Virus record (IMG/VR): IMGVR_UViG_3300030099_006671
Location: 17,014-53,467 of that record
DNA: 36,454 bases
Strand: one strand, 5' to 3'
DNA from: a virus
Under the pieces are notes generated by a model. It saw only the letters and a list, made by a program, of their open reading frames with translations. It was not told the origin of the DNA and searched no databases. A program made the position numbers and the translations under genes. Below, piece by piece: positions 14,797-23,662 of this stretch (the stretch's first letter is position 1; the number at the start of each line of letters is the position of its first letter).

Positions 14797-15604
14797 ACCA
14801 ATTTGGTTTAATAAAACTATAGAACCAAAGAAAGAGATAAAATCTGAAAAAAACTTTTCTATATTTGTTGCAACACCTTGTCATAGCGAAGTGTCAATTC
14901 ATTATTTTCAGGCATGTTTAGATTTTCAAAAGCAGTGTATGAAAAATAATGTATTAGTTTCTTTTCAAATAATGAAGTCATCTCTAGTAACTCAAGGTCG
15001 AAATTTATGTGTTTCAAGTTTTATGGAGAGTGAACACTCACATTTACTATTTATAGATTCTGACATAGATTTTCAAGCGGCATCAATTTTTAAAATGATC
15101 GCAGCAGATAAAGGTGTGATATCAGTTCCCTATCCATTAAAAGATTTTAACTGGGATAAAGGTTGGGATAGAATACAAGCAGGTGAAATAAAAAGTGCAA
15201 AGGATTTAAAATTTAAGGGGTTTTATAGATATCCAATGAAGGTCGAGCACGAAGATAATATTAAAGTTGATGATGGGTGTATAGAGGTAACACACTCTCC
15301 AACTGGGTGTATGTTAATTAAAAGAGCAACTATAGAAAAAATGATCAAAGCTTATCCTGAAATGGAGATAGAACAAAAAACTATTATTAATGGTCAAATG
15401 ATAAATAGACCTTATTATTATAATCTTTTTGATACTCAGTTTGATCCTGAGAAAAAGACTTATATGGGAGAGGATTTTGCCTTTTGTAAAAGATGGAAAG
15501 ATATAGGTGGCAAATGCTATGCTTTAGTCACAGATAGAATATCACATGTAGGAGAACATCAGTATAGAGGCTGTTTTGCTGATGAGTTGATCAAAACTAA
15601 GTAA
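14780..15604 (+). CDS. GT-A-type glycosyltransferase-like protein
   Basis: 274 residues; GGGAG upstream of ATG at 14780, inside the previous gene. After a short extension, FSIFVATPCHSEVSIHYFQA begins the nucleotide-binding fold; HLLFIDSDIDFQA (residues 89-100) contains the D-x-D metal/sugar-nucleotide motif (D93, D95). Later come TGCMLIKRATIEKM, a GED triad (230-232, YMGEDFAFCKRWKDIGG) and HVGEHQYRG (256-264). That series is familiar from phage and viral glycosyltransferases of GT2-like type. It should use an NDP-sugar with a divalent metal. Adjacent to a GT-B enzyme, it may extend a glycan begun by the other. Confidence 0.8.
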   Translation: MQDPSKPIWFNKTIEPKKEIKSEKNFSIFVATPCHSEVSIHYFQACLDFQKQCMKNNVLVSFQIMKSSLVTQGRNLCVSSFMESEHSHLLFIDSDIDFQAASIFKMIAADKGVISVPYPLKDFNWDKGWDRIQAGEIKSAKDLKFKGFYRYPMKVEHEDNIKVDDGCIEVTHSPTGCMLIKRATIEKMIKAYPEMEIEQKTIINGQMINRPYYYNLFDTQFDPEKKTYMGEDFAFCKRWKDIGGKCYALVTDRISHVGEHQYRGCFADELIKTK

Positions 15605-15640
15605 AATGGTAATATTACTCAATAACGTTAAAGTAATATT

Positions 15641-16540
15641 ATGGATCCATTTACAATAGCACTAGCCACATTTGGCGTACAAAAACTTCGTGGAAAATCT
15701 ACTAGAACTGCACTTAAAGATGCGGCATTAGTAGGTGGAGCTTCTTATGGTATTGGACAATTATCGGCTGCAGGGACTTTTGGAGCTCAAGCTCAAGCGG
15801 GGCAAGGTTTTTTAGGCTCGGTTGGTAGAGGAGCACCACTTTCAAGTTTAGGTTTTGGAGCAGGATCGGGAGCAAGTAGTAAGCCAGTAACTCAAAAAAA
15901 TTTTCTTCAAAGATTATTAGGTGAGAGAGCAACAAAAGATGCTGCGGGTAACATAGTAAAAGAGGGATCAGGTTTTAGAGGACTCGGCACTGGAGAAAAA
16001 TTATTTTTAGGAAGCACAGCTTTAAGTTTAATACCTGAAGATGTAGAAGAATTTAAAACTCCCTTCACAGAAGAAGATTATAAAAAAGCTCAAGCAGAAC
16101 AAGCTGCTAAATTAAAAGGTGGTTTTGAGCCAGCACCGCAATACTCAGGAGGCATAACATCGTTTGCACCAGCATCCATATATGCTGCAAAGGGAGGACT
16201 TGCTGAGATTAAAAAATTTAATGAAGGTGGTATAAATTATTTACCATCGAAATCTACTCACGATGAAAATGATGTACACAATTACGTAAGAGCACAAGGT
16301 TATGTTGAAGATGGTGCAGGTAATGGTGACAAAGACGAAGATACAATGCTAGCACAATTAGCTGATGGTGAATTCGTATCAAGAGCAGATGCAGTATTAG
16401 GGGCAGGAATTTTATCTGGCGCATCACCTAAAGATAGGAAAGATATGAGATCAAAAGGCGCAAGCTTTTTTTATGATCAACAAAAAAAATTTAAAAGAAT
16501 TTTCGATTTAGTAGATGCAAAAAGAGAAAAAACAAATTAG
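15641..16540 (+). CDS. Conserved virion protein with KGG motif and ADGEFV domain
   Basis: 299 residues. N-terminal part is Gly/Ala-rich (LVGGASYGIGQLSAAGTFGA). At about residues 183-200 lies AAKGGLAEIKKFNEGGINYL, followed by an acidic region and EDTMLAQLADGEFVSRADAV, then LGAGILSGASPKDRKDM. The ADGEFVSRADAV block is one I recall in many marine phage internal virion proteins. No catalytic residues. It leads the ejection-protein cluster (15641-21272) and its end overlaps the GNAT-like gene by 26 bases. No ribosome-binding site is visible. Probably a minor capsid-internal or DNA-ejection component. Confidence 0.76.
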   Translation: MDPFTIALATFGVQKLRGKSTRTALKDAALVGGASYGIGQLSAAGTFGAQAQAGQGFLGSVGRGAPLSSLGFGAGSGASSKPVTQKNFLQRLLGERATKDAAGNIVKEGSGFRGLGTGEKLFLGSTALSLIPEDVEEFKTPFTEEDYKKAQAEQAAKLKGGFEPAPQYSGGITSFAPASIYAAKGGLAEIKKFNEGGINYLPSKSTHDENDVHNYVRAQGYVEDGAGNGDKDEDTMLAQLADGEFVSRADAVLGAGILSGASPKDRKDMRSKGASFFYDQQKKFKRIFDLVDAKREKTN

Positions 16541-16979
16541 TAAACAAGTTTCGGTTCTTGCGATAGAACCAAAAGAGATTGAAAAGTATTGGAACCTTGT
16601 TGAGTTTTTTATAAGACAAGGGATCAAGTATGAAGATAACTGGGTATCAGTGCCTCTTTTTAAGAAATATTTAAAAGAGAACGCTTATCAGTTATTTATA
16701 ATGTTTGGATCTGATGATGGAGAAAAACATAAAGTTTTTGGTACATTTGTAACTAGAATTACAGCTTTACCAAACTTTAAACAAGTAGAGGTCGTTTTGC
16801 TTGCTGGCGAAAAAAGGGAGCTCTGGCAAGACGAAGTTTCTGAGATGCTTGAACATATTGCTGTTCAATACGATTGTAAAAGGATAGCGGTGTTTGCAAG
16901 AAAAGGTTGGGAAAGATTTCTAAACTCAATCGGCTGGGAAACAAAAAGGTATTTATTTACGAAGGAGATTAAAAAATGA
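16515..16979 (+). CDS. GNAT-like protein in the internal virion cluster
   Basis: 154 residues. The order matches a small acetyltransferase fold: N-terminal helix pair (IEKYWNLVEFFIRQG), strands with LFIMFGSDDGEKHKVFGTFV and QVEVVLLAGEKRELW, helix, and KRIAVFARKGWERFLNSIGW near the end. The usual acetyl-CoA loop (Q/RxxGxG/A) is not obvious, so catalysis is doubtful. GNAT-like proteins occur at the same place in T7-type phages (gp13, internal virion protein A), where they act in assembly. That parallel is from memory. It starts within the previous gene and ends in an ATGA overlap with the next. Confidence 0.65.
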   Translation: MQKEKKQISKQVSVLAIEPKEIEKYWNLVEFFIRQGIKYEDNWVSVPLFKKYLKENAYQLFIMFGSDDGEKHKVFGTFVTRITALPNFKQVEVVLLAGEKRELWQDEVSEMLEHIAVQYDCKRIAVFARKGWERFLNSIGWETKRYLFTKEIKK

Positions 16980-17821
16980 GTTTTATATTTGGAGGAGGAG
17001 GCGGCGGATCTGCACCTACGCAAAGTGGGACATCTGTTGTAACTCAAAGAGAAGCACCAGGCGTAGAAGCACGAAAACTTGCCCTTTATGATGAAGCTGC
17101 AAGATTAGCGGCTCAACCTGTAAATCTTCCTGCAATTCAAGCTGCACCTGCGACTGCTGCAGAACAAGCTGCTTTTCAACAGGCAGCTCAAACCGGAACA
17201 GGACAAGCAACTGTTACTGCAGGTATAGGGTCCATACTTGGAGCTCAAACACCAAACATTCAACAATTTCTAAATCCTTTCCAACAATTTGTAACGGATG
17301 AAATTAATAGACAAGCTGCAATAGGTCAAAACAGATTAGCAGCTCAAGCAGTTGGTGCAGGAGCATTTGGTGGTGGTAGAGAGGGAGTAGCACAAGGTGA
17401 ATTAGAAAGAGCAAGATTAAGTCAAATAGGTTTAGCACAACAAGCTGGATTCCAACAAGCTTTAGGAGCTGCACAAAGACAACAACAATTAGGATTACAA
17501 TCTGGACAATTGTTAGGGGCACTTGGTGGGCAACAACAAGCACTAAGATTACAAGATATACAAACTGGTTTACAAGCAGGTGGAGTCGAAAGAGGAATAG
17601 GACAGGCTGGATTAGAGGCAGCTAGACAAACTCAATTACAAAGATCTTTTGAACCATTCCAAAGAATAGAATTTTTAAAAGGTATATTAACAAATTTACC
17701 AACAACACAAAGTAGTATTACAGCAACCACGGCTCCCGGATCTAATCCACTTGCTCAAGCTTTGGGAACTGGTTTAGGTGCTTACTCTGCTTATCAGTTC
17801 ACAAGACCGCCGGGGGCATAA
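16976..17821 (+). CDS. Gln/Ala-rich internal virion protein (gp14-like role)
   Basis: 281 residues, starting MSFIFGGGGGGSAPTQSGTS. The middle is a long Ala/Gln/Gly-rich helical region (residues 60-200: AIGQNRLAAQAVGAGAFGGG, AGFQQALGAAQRQQQLGLQS) with heptad-like spacing. GGGREGVAQGELERARLSQI is a phrase common to ejection proteins of marine phages. It has no Cys or His. This composition and its place between a GNAT-like gene and larger virion genes fit a pilot or ejection protein that crosses the cell envelope. TAATG couples it to the next gene. Confidence 0.76.
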   Translation: MSFIFGGGGGGSAPTQSGTSVVTQREAPGVEARKLALYDEAARLAAQPVNLPAIQAAPATAAEQAAFQQAAQTGTGQATVTAGIGSILGAQTPNIQQFLNPFQQFVTDEINRQAAIGQNRLAAQAVGAGAFGGGREGVAQGELERARLSQIGLAQQAGFQQALGAAQRQQQLGLQSGQLLGALGGQQQALRLQDIQTGLQAGGVERGIGQAGLEAARQTQLQRSFEPFQRIEFLKGILTNLPTTQSSITATTAPGSNPLAQALGTGLGAYSAYQFTRPPGA

Positions 17822-18705
17822 TGGATAAAGTATTAACAAGAAAATTATTTAGAAAAAAATACTTTGAAAAACATCAGCCAAAAACTTTTAATAAAGGTGG
17901 TTTAGCTGGAATACAAAAATTTCAAACAGGTGGATTAACTTCTAAAGAAAAAGCTTTATTGACTTTACCTTTTGCTCAAGCTTTTCTAACAGCAGATCAA
18001 AGACCAGGTGAAACACAAAGAAGTTCTTTAGCTAGAGCTTTAGGTGTGGGGTTCTCAGGAGTGCCTGCAAGTATTGAAGCAATATCAAAATTAAGACCAA
18101 AAAGAAATTTATTATTAACACCAGCTGAAGTCAAAGCGGCAGGTCTTACTGAAGGCACAGTTGCACAAAGAGATGAAAAAGGTAAAATAAATGTTGTACA
18201 AGCTCCAAGTGCTGAAGAGGTAAAACAAACGCAAGCTGCAAGAAGAGTGCAAAGTATTATTGGTAACATCGCACAAAAATATCAACAATTAGGAAAACCA
18301 GTTGGAACAATAGATTTTAAAAGAATAGGTGCATTTTTTGGTAGAGCAGGTGGTGCAAATTATTCAAAAGAATACGGTAAATTAAAAGCTAATATTCAAC
18401 AAGCTACAAGTTTTATATCACAAGCAATATCAGGTGCAGCAGTATCTGAACAAGAAGCAGAGCGTATTAAAAAAATGATACCTCAATTAAGCGATAGTGA
18501 AGTTACATTTGAAGCTAAACTTGAAACACTATCAGGATACTTTAATCAGGTAGAACAAATAGCTAAAGGTAATAATACTAATATTTTAAATGCTATGAAT
18601 ATCATGGAACAGACAGGTGCTTCTGATGCGTTTACTGATATTGATTTAGCTAAACAAATAGTATTAGAGAGAAAAGGGGACACAATTGATGTGTCTAAAA
18701 ACTAA
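17821..18705 (+). CDS. Internal virion protein with N-terminal KGG motif
   Basis: 294 residues. The basic N-terminus (LTRKLFRKKYFEKHQPKTF) runs into NKGGLAGIQKFQTGG, a motif shared with the 15641 protein (AAKGGLAEIKKFNEGG). After that it is mostly helical: a stretch at residues 30-70 (LLTLPFAQAFLTADQRPGET), LTPAEVKAAGLTEGTVAQRD, and a C-terminal helical domain with AISGAAVSEQEAERIKKMIP. No enzyme motif (no transglycosylase Glu context) is visible. It is flanked by one-base overlaps on both sides, so it is made in fixed ratio to the other internal proteins. Confidence 0.75.
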   Translation: MDKVLTRKLFRKKYFEKHQPKTFNKGGLAGIQKFQTGGLTSKEKALLTLPFAQAFLTADQRPGETQRSSLARALGVGFSGVPASIEAISKLRPKRNLLLTPAEVKAAGLTEGTVAQRDEKGKINVVQAPSAEEVKQTQAARRVQSIIGNIAQKYQQLGKPVGTIDFKRIGAFFGRAGGANYSKEYGKLKANIQQATSFISQAISGAAVSEQEAERIKKMIPQLSDSEVTFEAKLETLSGYFNQVEQIAKGNNTNILNAMNIMEQTGASDAFTDIDLAKQIVLERKGDTIDVSKN

Positions 18706-21272
18706 TGGGCGAAATAGTAGTACACGGACAAAAATTTACAATAAAAGGTGATACACCAACACCAACTGAACAAGTTGCAATAGATAGTTTTTTAGATTTT
18801 AGAGAAAACACATCTGGCCTTACAGGTAATAAAGAATTTGATGAACAAGGTGTTTTAACTCTTTCACCAGAAGAAGTTTTATCAGAAGCTAACAAAGGTA
18901 AATACAATAAAGATACTGAGAGTTTTTTAGGTAGCCCTAGTTTTAAAAGATTGGTTACTGAGGTAGGTTTATCTATTGCTGGTGGTATTGCAGGAGTTGC
19001 ATTAGCACCTGTTACAGGAGGTGGATCTTTAGTAGCTTCAGCAGGTTTAGCTGCAAGAGTAGCTAGTCTATCTAGACCTTTATTAAATATTTCTGCTAAT
19101 ACAGTAAGAAAAATCGGAGCAGGAACGGCAGGAGCGACAATTGGGGGAGGTACCGGAGCTGCGTTAGCACAAACCTTTGACCCTAGAGATGATATTGTAA
19201 AAGAAGTTACAAGAGGTGCATTACAAGGAGGACTTGGTGAATTAGCTGGTTTTGGATTAGCTGGTGCTTTAAGTAAGATTTATACAAAAATTGCTAGAGG
19301 TAAAGTTAACCAACAATTTGGTGCATCAAGAGCTGTAAGCATTTTAAATAGAGAAAAAGAATTTTTTAAACAACTTTTAAAAATTAAAAAAGGAGAACCT
19401 CTTGAGTTTGGAAAATTACAAGGTGTATTAACTGATGAGCAAATAAAATTATTAAATCAACCTGAAGAAGCACAAAAACTAATAAAGAAAATAGAAACAG
19501 AAGAAGGTACAGATTTTTTAACTAAAAAAGTAGAGAAAGCAGCGATAACTCCAGGTTTAGCAGTAGAGAGTCAAAGTATTGATTTAATCGAAGGTATAGC
19601 AAAATCTTCTTTCTTTGGTGGTCCGTTGATTAGAGCACAAGGATATGCAACTAACACTTTAGCTCAAGGTATGGAGGCTTTTGGAGAATCAATCATTAAA
19701 GCGTCTAAAGAGGGAATAGATCCAGAGGGATATATGATTGGTAAACTTTTAAACGATAGTGTTTTGAGAAGTAAAAAAACTTACGAAGCCACAAAGACAG
19801 GCATGTGGAGAGATTTTAACAGAGAGGCTGAAAAAGCATTAAGATTACCAGACGGATCTTTCGATCCAAGATATTTAGTAAATATTGCTAGTAAAGAAAA
19901 ATCTTTAATATTTAATCCTCAAATTGGTAAAGCAGAACCGACTACATCTTTAAAAACTTTTGCTAGAGATGAGTTAGGGAAGCTTAAAGATCCAGCATTA
20001 AAGGGTTTAGGTGAGAATGTTAATATAGAACAAACATTAGCTAAGGTTTTACAATTAGATGATAATTTACCATACCCTGTATTAAATAATGCTTACACAG
20101 CTATTGTTCAAAGATTAAATCCTGCTGATCCTGCACAAGCTAGAGTTAGAGCTGAAATTATAAAAAGAATGACTCACTTACAAGAAAAAGCAAAATTGCC
20201 TTTAGCTATTAATGGTACAAGATCAGCTATAGTACAATTTTCTAAAATGGGTGATGAAGTTTTTAGAGATACTACTTTTAAAAAAATTATGAATTCTGAA
20301 GTGGGACAAGAAAAATTATATAAACAAATCGTAGTCGCTAATAACAGGAGTGTAACTGAAAATTTTTTAAAACTTATAGATAAAGAAGTACCTGTGCCTG
20401 GTGGTGGGACTATGAAACTTTTTGAAAATGCTGATGATATTAAACATGGTTTAAGAGGGCAGTTTTTTAGAAATTTTTTAAAAGAATCAAAAGACATTAA
20501 AGGTCAATATGAAGTTTTAAAACCAGCGAAAGCTACTAAATTTTTAGAAAATTATAAAAGCTTTATTGATGACTCTGGATTAATAACAAAAGAGCAAGCT
20601 AAAAATTTAAGAGATTATGCACTTGCACTTAGATTTTCTGAAGGTACTTTAACAAGACCAGGTGTTAGTGGTAAAGCTGGAACTGTATTTATTCAATTAA
20701 AACAAGCTGGTGCTATAACTCAATTGGGTGCAGTTGCTGCTGGAGGATCAGGATTTATTGATCCTGGTACAGCATTAGCTTTCTTTGTAGCACCCGCTGC
20801 TGTTTCAAGAATGTTTGCAAATCCAAAAGCTACAAAATTATTAATCGAAGGGTTAAAAGCACAACCTAGAAACTTTGATCAGTATTCAAGATTAGTAAGT
20901 CAAATAACTTCTGGTTTAGCAGGCCAAGGTTTCATAGGACCAGAACAAGCTAAAATGGCTATGGATCAAGTAGAAGGTAATAGAGAGGTTTGGGAGGCTT
21001 ACTTTAAAGGTGAAACATTACCTGAGATAAATATAGATCCTGTGCAACCAGAAACAGCTCCTGCTCTTTCATTTAATTTTCAACCACAAGAGGGGGTAGA
21101 AACAGAAGGTAGAAGATCTGTTGCAGAATTACCCACGCTTCAAGCTTCTCCAACAACTTTTAATCCAAATACTAGGGCTGCATTAGCAAGCGGTGATTTA
21201 TTTGCTGCGATAGCTGCAAGACCACAACTAAGAAAAGGTGGAATAGTTAATGCCAAAAAAACAAACACATAA
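18705..21272 (+). CDS. Large internal virion / DNA-ejection protein
   Basis: 855 residues, the largest protein in the window. Residues about 83-165 are hydrophobic and Gly/Ala-rich (GLSIAGGIAGVALAPVTGGG, then IGAGTAGATIGGGTGAALAQ) and could insert in a membrane. The remaining two-thirds is helical and charged. Near the end there is a second hydrophobic patch (GAITQLGAVAAGGSGFIDPG) and the C-terminus LRKGGIVNAKKTNT, another KGG motif. Size, hydrophobic blocks and place at the end of the virion cluster fit a pore-forming ejection protein (role like T7 gp16 or P22 gp16/gp20). I see no lytic transglycosylase signature. Overlaps the next gene by 23 bases. Confidence 0.77.
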   Translation: MGEIVVHGQKFTIKGDTPTPTEQVAIDSFLDFRENTSGLTGNKEFDEQGVLTLSPEEVLSEANKGKYNKDTESFLGSPSFKRLVTEVGLSIAGGIAGVALAPVTGGGSLVASAGLAARVASLSRPLLNISANTVRKIGAGTAGATIGGGTGAALAQTFDPRDDIVKEVTRGALQGGLGELAGFGLAGALSKIYTKIARGKVNQQFGASRAVSILNREKEFFKQLLKIKKGEPLEFGKLQGVLTDEQIKLLNQPEEAQKLIKKIETEEGTDFLTKKVEKAAITPGLAVESQSIDLIEGIAKSSFFGGPLIRAQGYATNTLAQGMEAFGESIIKASKEGIDPEGYMIGKLLNDSVLRSKKTYEATKTGMWRDFNREAEKALRLPDGSFDPRYLVNIASKEKSLIFNPQIGKAEPTTSLKTFARDELGKLKDPALKGLGENVNIEQTLAKVLQLDDNLPYPVLNNAYTAIVQRLNPADPAQARVRAEIIKRMTHLQEKAKLPLAINGTRSAIVQFSKMGDEVFRDTTFKKIMNSEVGQEKLYKQIVVANNRSVTENFLKLIDKEVPVPGGGTMKLFENADDIKHGLRGQFFRNFLKESKDIKGQYEVLKPAKATKFLENYKSFIDDSGLITKEQAKNLRDYALALRFSEGTLTRPGVSGKAGTVFIQLKQAGAITQLGAVAAGGSGFIDPGTALAFFVAPAAVSRMFANPKATKLLIEGLKAQPRNFDQYSRLVSQITSGLAGQGFIGPEQAKMAMDQVEGNREVWEAYFKGETLPEINIDPVQPETAPALSFNFQPQEGVETEGRRSVAELPTLQASPTTFNPNTRAALASGDLFAAIAARPQLRKGGIVNAKKTNT

Positions 21273-21465
21273 AGATCAATTAGCACATCAAAGAATATCG
21301 GATCACGAGAAACTTTGTCAAATCATGCAAAGGGAAACTAATAAGAAAATTAATGATCTACATACTGATATCCATAGAATAGAAAAAATATTAATAACTA
21401 GCACAGGTTTTTTAATAACATCTATGGTTGGATTAATTATTGCAATGATAATTAAAATATTCTAA
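21250..21465 (+). CDS. Small coiled-coil protein with C-terminal membrane helix, holin-like
   Basis: 71 residues. Residues 1-47 are a charged helix (AHQRISDHEKLCQIMQRETN, then KKINDLHTDIHRIEKI) with coiled-coil spacing; residues 48-70 (ILITSTGFLITSMVGLIIAM) are one transmembrane segment ending in a Lys. This shape is that of XhlA-type hemolysin/holin accessory proteins, which help endolysin release. No endolysin is recognisable nearby, so a lysis role is inference. Its start lies inside the previous gene, after an AAAGGTGG that codes a KGG motif there and may serve as ribosome-binding site. Confidence 0.66.
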   Translation: MPKKQTHKDQLAHQRISDHEKLCQIMQRETNKKINDLHTDIHRIEKILITSTGFLITSMVGLIIAMIIKIF

Positions 21466-21473
21466 AAGGTTTT

Positions 21474-22196
21474 GTGCAACTACATAGAACAGAAACTAAA
21501 TTTTTTATTACTGATCTAAAGAAAGAAAAAAAATATGATTATGAAACTTATACTCGCAATGACAATGACGGTCCAAGAACCTATAATGTCGGAGATAAGA
21601 AAATCCCATCAGTTACTACTATTCTATCAGCGACACAATCAAAAGAAAAAAGAGAAGCTCTTGATCGATGGCGAGAACGAGAAGGATATAGAAACGCTGC
21701 CAAGATAACACAAGACGCAGCTAAACGTGGCACTGAAATGCATTATGTATTAGAGCAATACATAAATGGTGTTGGATATTTAAATTTATCTGATGAAGGT
21801 GCACAAGCCAGAATGATGGCTCATCAAATTATATTAAATCTAGAACCACTTAAAGTAGTTTACGGATCGGAGGTTAGTCTGGCTTATGAAGATCAATGGG
21901 CTGGTTCAACAGATTTAGTTTGTCTTTACGATGGTAAACCTACAATTTTAGATTTTAAACAATCTAACAAACCCAAAAGAGAGGAATGGATTACAGATTA
22001 TTACTATCAGATTGCTGCATACTCTTTAGCACATAAAAAAAATTATGGACCAATAACTCAAGGTATGATTTCAATTTGTACTAAAGATAAGTTGTATCAA
22101 GGTTTTAAGATGAATGAAGACAAATTAAAAGAGTATGAAGATAAATGGTTCAAACGTGTAGAGGAATATAATAAAATTAATCGAAATAGCGCTTAA
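21474..22196 (+). CDS. PD-(D/E)XK nuclease, RecB/MGME1-like
   Basis: 240 residues, GTG start after AAAAGG. Core motifs in order: AAKRGTEMHYVLEQYI (residues 83-98), E133 in YGSEVSLAY, D147 in GSTDLVCLYDG, D160 and K162 in ILDFKQSN, and the Q179 motif in YYYQIAAYS. This is the E-D-DxK-Q set of RecB-type exonucleases, close to MGME1-like single-strand exonucleases. The enzyme would trim DNA with free ends during recombination or replication. SVTTILSATQSKEKREALDR is a common N-terminal signature of these phage proteins. Its 3' end overlaps by 20 bases the end of a gene on the other strand. Confidence 0.84.
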   Translation: MQLHRTETKFFITDLKKEKKYDYETYTRNDNDGPRTYNVGDKKIPSVTTILSATQSKEKREALDRWREREGYRNAAKITQDAAKRGTEMHYVLEQYINGVGYLNLSDEGAQARMMAHQIILNLEPLKVVYGSEVSLAYEDQWAGSTDLVCLYDGKPTILDFKQSNKPKREEWITDYYYQIAAYSLAHKKNYGPITQGMISICTKDKLYQGFKMNEDKLKEYEDKWFKRVEEYNKINRNSA

Positions 22197-23595
22197 TATT
22201 ATCACCCATTATCTCTTTACTTAAATCTCTCTTACCATCTAAAGAATTTAAAATTAATTCATCAATTGTATTAGGTGCTATCAGGTCTATGTAGGAAACC
22301 TTAAAAGTTTGACCAATTCTGTGAGCACGGTCTTCGCTTTGATCCCTATGTTCAAGATTGTAACTATTAGAGAAATATATAACATTCCTAGCAGCAGTAA
22401 GGGTAAGACCAAAACCGCCAACACTAGGATTACCGACAAGGAAACGACATCCAGAATAATTCTGAAAGTTTTCAACAGCACGTTTACGATTTTCGACACT
22501 AACCGCTCCGTATATGGAAACCAAACTTTCTTTGCCATAGTTTTTCTCCAACATTTTTTCGATCTGTTTAATATTAAAAATATAATTAGCCCATATTATA
22601 CTCTTGCCAGTGGTCTCCTCCAATATGCTCTCAAGCTCTTTTAGTTTGGGATTAGTTTTAAACTGTACAATATCTTCATTATCTGTTTTAGTAAAACCAC
22701 AAGTAACCTGATGTAATTTAATAATTTCAGTCAGCTTATTAGTGTATGAAACTTCTTTATCATAGATGATGGCCCTAGCCTCTCTCTTCAATCTAGTATA
22801 AATTTTTTTCTGCTCTTCTGATAATTCTATGTTTCTAATAAAATGTTGTTTAGGCGGAAGATCTAGACAATCCTCTTTTGTACATCTAAAAGAAAACAAT
22901 TTTAATTTTTGTTCTAGCTCTTCTGTGTTAATAAATTTTACAGGTATTTTTGTTGAATGTGTGCCTAGGTTTATCTCTTTTAAAATAGCATATCTGTTTC
23001 TAAATGCATAATAAGATTTAAAACCTAATAGATCTTTACTCAAAAATTCACATTGTGTATAAAGGTCTAATGGATTTTTTGTTACTGGGGAGCCTGTCAA
23101 TATACGTCTGTACTTGGCGAGATAACCAATTTTACACAATTCTTGCGTTCTCTTCGCACGTTTATTTTTTATTGTGGTACTTTCATCTACTATAAGAAGG
23201 GTTTTGTCACCCCTTTTCAATAATTGGTGTTTTAAAAACTTTACACCTTTACTTCTAGATAGTGATTCGATATTCATTAACAGAAAAAAAAATTTGTTGT
23301 ATTTGTATTTATCTAATTTTTTTAAGTTGTGTGTTTTCCAAATAAAGATATCAGGTTGTAGTTTAGAATGATTCTTAATTTCTTTAACCCAATTTGTATA
23401 AACTGAGTTAGGTGCTAATACAATTACATCGTTTATTTCTTCACGCTCATATAAAAAGTTAGCATTATCAATGGCCACTTTAGTTTTACCTGTACCCATC
23501 TCCATAAAATAGCCGTACGCTTTTTGTTCATGTCCTAAGTCAAATGCTTTAGCTTGATGTTTGAATGGCTTAGTTTTCCACACACTTGATTCCAT
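22177..23595 (-). CDS. SNF2-type (SF2) DNA helicase
   Basis: The true start is most likely the ATG at 23595-23593, preceded on this strand by AAAAGGA; the frame is open further but the extra residues are not like a protein. That gives 472 residues. Motifs: Q-like FKHQAKAFDLG, Walker A MEMGTGKTKV (31-40), DEST at 137-140 (motif II), TGSP at 168-171 (III), KSIIWANYIFNIKQIE (IV), GGFGLTLTAARNVIYFSN (V) and QSEDRAHRIGQ (VI). The last is the SNF2 hallmark. Phage members probably remodel or translocate on DNA in replication or recombination. It is the only leftward gene in the replication block and meets the nuclease gene tail to tail. Confidence 0.87.
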   Translation of the reverse strand: MESSVWKTKPFKHQAKAFDLGHEQKAYGYFMEMGTGKTKVAIDNANFLYEREEINDVIVLAPNSVYTNWVKEIKNHSKLQPDIFIWKTHNLKKLDKYKYNKFFFLLMNIESLSRSKGVKFLKHQLLKRGDKTLLIVDESTTIKNKRAKRTQELCKIGYLAKYRRILTGSPVTKNPLDLYTQCEFLSKDLLGFKSYYAFRNRYAILKEINLGTHSTKIPVKFINTEELEQKLKLFSFRCTKEDCLDLPPKQHFIRNIELSEEQKKIYTRLKREARAIIYDKEVSYTNKLTEIIKLHQVTCGFTKTDNEDIVQFKTNPKLKELESILEETTGKSIIWANYIFNIKQIEKMLEKNYGKESLVSIYGAVSVENRKRAVENFQNYSGCRFLVGNPSVGGFGLTLTAARNVIYFSNSYNLEHRDQSEDRAHRIGQTFKVSYIDLIAPNTIDELILNSLDGKRDLSKEIMGDNIKRYFD

Positions 23596-23616
23596 GCATC
23601 CTTTTAAACTTTTTCC

Positions 23617-23644
23617 TTTACAAATACAAATAAAAATATATAAG
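23617..23644 (+). promoter_or_regulatory. Candidate sigma70 promoter for the replication operon
   Basis: TTTACA (23617-23622) and TATAAG (23639-23644) are 16 bases apart, in the gap between divergent genes. Transcription would begin near the ribosome-binding site AAAGGAGG (23651-23658) of the gene at 23663. The gap between the two divergent starts is only 67 bases, so the leftward helicase gene must share it. In this A/T-rich DNA such matches can arise by chance. Confidence 0.45.
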
Positions 23645-23662
23645 CACTTCAAAGGAGGTTCT

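Noticed and set aside
15609-15641. Palindrome GTAATATTAC and its near copy GTAATATTA before the 15641 gene
   Set aside because: All A/T except two bases in an A/T-rich gap; could be an operator, but there are only two copies and no other sign.
22309-22644. Rightward 111-codon frame across the SNF2 gene
   Set aside because: Antisense shadow of helicase motifs V and VI; the leftward reading is unambiguous.
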